Shown here: in pieces, positions 23,147 through 24,552 of the stretch | Layout of the letters: the number at the start of each line of letters is the position of its first letter | Position numbering within the stretch: position 1 is the stretch's first letter | NCBI GenBank assembly: GCA_902797455.1 | Contig: CADBTE010000187.1 | Location: forward strand, 1 to 24,552 | Source: an uncultured Planctomycetota bacterium | Lineage (GTDB): Bacteria > Planctomycetota > Planctomycetia > Pirellulales > Thermoguttaceae | Direction: 5' to 3' | DNA: 24,552 bases | Translations under genes and position numbers: made by a program | The notes under the pieces: model-generated | Databases searched by the model: none | The model's input: the letters and a program-made list of their open reading frames with translations, nothing else | Told to the model about the DNA's origin: nothing

Positions 23147-23614
23147 ATGCGACTAGCGGCAAAAATCGAATTAACTGAAGACGAACGTCAAACCCTCAAT
23201 CGTTGGGCACGATCTGTAAGGAGTGATCCCCGCAAGGCCCAAAGGGCAAGGATTATCCTCCTCTGCTCGAAGGGCTTGATGACCATAGACGTCGCTGAGA
23301 GGATCGGAGTCTCACGTCAGAAGGTCGCGCGTTGGCGCAATCGTTTCCTGACCGGCCGCCTGAGCGGCATCGAAAGAGACTTCCCGCGCAGCGGCCGTAA
23401 GCCGAAGCTCACTCCCGAATTAGAACGCAAGATTGTCAAAGCGACGCTTGTCCCTCCCAAAGAGGGACGCTGGTCGCTGCGCCGCCTGGCCGAGCACCTC
23501 GGGATCACCCCCTATTTCGTCAACGTGGTCTGGCACCGGCACAACCTTCCCGAAGAGCGGGCGCCGCGGGGCCGTCGGCCCCGTAGGTCGAGAGCCCCGC
23601 GTTCGCGAGGTTAA
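23147..23614 (+). CDS. Stand-alone IS630-type helix-turn-helix protein
   Basis: The 155 residues match only the N-terminal DNA-binding half of IS630-family transposases. A first HTH lies in RARIILLCSKGLMTIDVAERIGVSRQKVARWRNRF (about 33-67), followed by RSGRKPKLTPELERKIV and a second HTH in EGRWSLRRLAEHLGITPYFVNVVWHRHNL. The DDE catalytic domain that should follow is absent; instead there is a short Arg/Pro-rich end (RAPRGRRPRRSRAPRSRG) encoded by hairpin-forming GC-rich DNA. AAAGG nine bases before the ATG and a TATAAT box indicate an intact expression unit rather than plain debris. It could be a truncated insertion sequence or a domesticated DNA-binding protein. Its stop shares the TTAA tetranucleotide with the stop of the convergent gene. 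Confidence 0.75.
   Translation: MRLAAKIELTEDERQTLNRWARSVRSDPRKAQRARIILLCSKGLMTIDVAERIGVSRQKVARWRNRFLTGRLSGIERDFPRSGRKPKLTPELERKIVKATLVPPKEGRWSLRRLAEHLGITPYFVNVVWHRHNLPEERAPRGRRPRRSRAPRSRG
23566..23584 (+). repeat. GC-rich hairpin at the 3' end of the HTH gene
   Basis: GGGGCC (23568-23573) pairs with GGCCCC (23577-23582) around a three-base loop, extended by one C-G and one G-U pair. It lies inside the coding region for the Arg/Pro-rich tail. No T run follows, so it is not a classical terminator. Confidence 0.6.
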
Positions 23615-24552
23615 CGGGGATTCACCTTCGTTGTCATTGCGCCGCGCGCCGACAGATCGATCGGCGCGTTTTCTTTCCACGTTCCCCCGGTGAAATCGGG
23701 GTAATCGATCGGCTGCGACCGATGCGTCACCGACCACAAGCTCAGCGGTGTCAGCGCGCTCCAGGTCACGCCGTCGTAGACCGAGATATTCAGCGGCAGG
23801 CCGTTGCGCAGTGAGTCGATCAGCTGGTAATCGCAGGTGAAGTCTATCCCACCGTGACCGCCGAAGCGAAGCGCCAGTTCCCGAAGGTTTTTGATCAGTT
23901 CCGGGGTGTTCTCCTCTTGAACCCTCAGAGCTTCCTCTTCCGGAAGGACCACTCCTGCCTCCAGGCAGATCTGCGACGGCTCGGGGTACTTTTGAACGAA
24001 CCCCTTCAGGCCGCTTAAGATAAACTTGCGCGTGTAGGGACGCGGCGAGGTGATTCCATACTGAATCTGAATCATCTTTCCGCCGGCGGTCTTCATCGTC
24101 GAGACGTTGAGGTTGCCGTTAAACGGTTTTCCCACAAACTCCCCACAGTGCTTGTTCCCCGCCTTGATCGCCTGATCGATCGCCCTGGCCCAAACAAAAT
24201 CGTCGGTCTCCGTCGACGTGAGGTACAAGGGGCGGTCCCCCGCGTTGATCCTCATCGCCAAAGCGACCGGGCCGAAACCATGCGTCGGGTATCGGTTCCC
24301 GTGAGCCGTCGCCGCGGTGATATGACGGTAAGCCCCCGCCTTCGGGACAGGGAGGTTCTCCAGACCTGCGATCAAAGCCTCGGGGTTCATCCAGTGGATA
24401 TACGCCCCCTCGCCGTAGACCACCTCGCCGAGTTTCCCCTGCAGCGCCATATTGATCGCCATCGACTCGAAGAAGTCGAAGCAGCAGTTTTCCAGAAGGG
24501 CGCAGTGCTTCTTGGTCCGCTCCGAGGTTTGGATGATCTTCCAGCAGTCGGC
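23611..24552 (-). CDS. GH109-like Gfo/Idh/MocA protein, 5' end outside window
   Basis: The frame stays open through the window edge (translation of 24552-24463 continues the family with TSERTKKHCALLENCCFDFFES), so the first part, including the NAD-binding fold, is missing. SERTKKHCALLENC, GEVVYGEGAYIHW, GNRYPTHGFGPVALAMRINAGDR and the following strand match the alpha-N-acetylgalactosaminidase group (GH109), which uses tightly bound NAD for glycoside cleavage. The middle contains a region rich in glycines (RFGGHGGIDFTCDY), typical for this group. GH109-like sequences often have uncertain substrates, so glycosidase activity is an inference. It is not closely related to the two tandem oxidoreductases at the start of the window. 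The stop codon overlaps that of the convergent HTH gene. Confidence 0.85.
   Translation of the reverse strand, partial: ADCWKIIQTSERTKKHCALLENCCFDFFESMAINMALQGKLGEVVYGEGAYIHWMNPEALIAGLENLPVPKAGAYRHITAATAHGNRYPTHGFGPVALAMRINAGDRPLYLTSTETDDFVWARAIDQAIKAGNKHCGEFVGKPFNGNLNVSTMKTAGGKMIQIQYGITSPRPYTRKFILSGLKGFVQKYPEPSQICLEAGVVLPEEEALRVQEENTPELIKNLRELALRFGGHGGIDFTCDYQLIDSLRNGLPLNISVYDGVTWSALTPLSLWSVTHRSQPIDYPDFTGGTWKENAPIDLSARGAMTTKVNPR

Noticed and set aside
1..24552. CRISPR array, prophage, complete insertion sequence or defence system
   Set aside because: No regularly spaced repeats, integrase, phage structural gene, paired terminal inverted repeats or known defence domains were found.

Overview
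The window is GC-rich, densely coding bacterial chromosome with mostly housekeeping and metabolic genes, about 16 protein genes (the first and last cut by the window edges) and one tRNA-Ser(UGA). Two tandem, Tat-exported-type Gfo/Idh/MocA oxidoreductases, a third GH109-like member, xylose isomerase and a GlpA-like/DUF1667 trio fit a heterotroph of the PVC superphylum (Planctomycetota or Lentisphaerota-like), possibly gut-associated. That placement is inference from gene content only. No phage, plasmid, CRISPR or complete insertion sequence is visible. Most genes have clear Shine-Dalgarno sequences, and several have sigma-70-type promoters with exactly 17-bp spacers.

Layout. 1-3100: two very similar Gfo/Idh/MocA oxidoreductases in tandem, each followed by its own terminator hairpin. 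3139-6003: a sulfur-assimilation block, metY-cysK on the minus strand, with a divergent Rrf2-family regulator. A palindrome sits exactly over the -35 box of the metY promoter. 6094-9018: tex, with a long unusual insert and a charged tail, behind a 260-base leader. 9390-11995: miaB and a secreted or lipid-anchored-type alpha/beta hydrolase whose nucleophile position is Asp instead of Ser. 12110-12196: tRNA-Ser. 12353-17282: a plus-strand run of nitroreductase, YghO-like GNAT protein, two flavoprotein dehydrogenases and a DUF1667 protein, tightly spaced from the GNAT gene on. 17426-20566: proS and xylA. 20683-22809: an ABC-F ATPase on the minus strand. 23147-23614: a stand-alone IS630-type helix-turn-helix protein lacking a DDE domain. 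23611-24552: the 3' part of a GH109-like NAD-dependent glycosidase or oxidoreductase.

How the genes fit together. metY and cysK form one transcription unit for homocysteine and cysteine synthesis from sulfide, probably controlled by the adjacent Rrf2 protein, which carries three closely spaced cysteines. The flavoprotein trio resembles an anaerobic glycerol-3-phosphate dehydrogenase, but no glycerol kinase or transporter is present here. Sugar-related genes (xylA, Gfo/Idh/MocA, GH109-like) suggest use of plant or host glycans. The best candidates for something not yet described are the Rrf2/metY-cysK switch with its structured leader, the Asp-nucleophile hydrolase, the paired oxidoreductases with a shared helical insert, and the solitary IS630 HTH gene. 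None of these is shown to be a new system by sequence alone.
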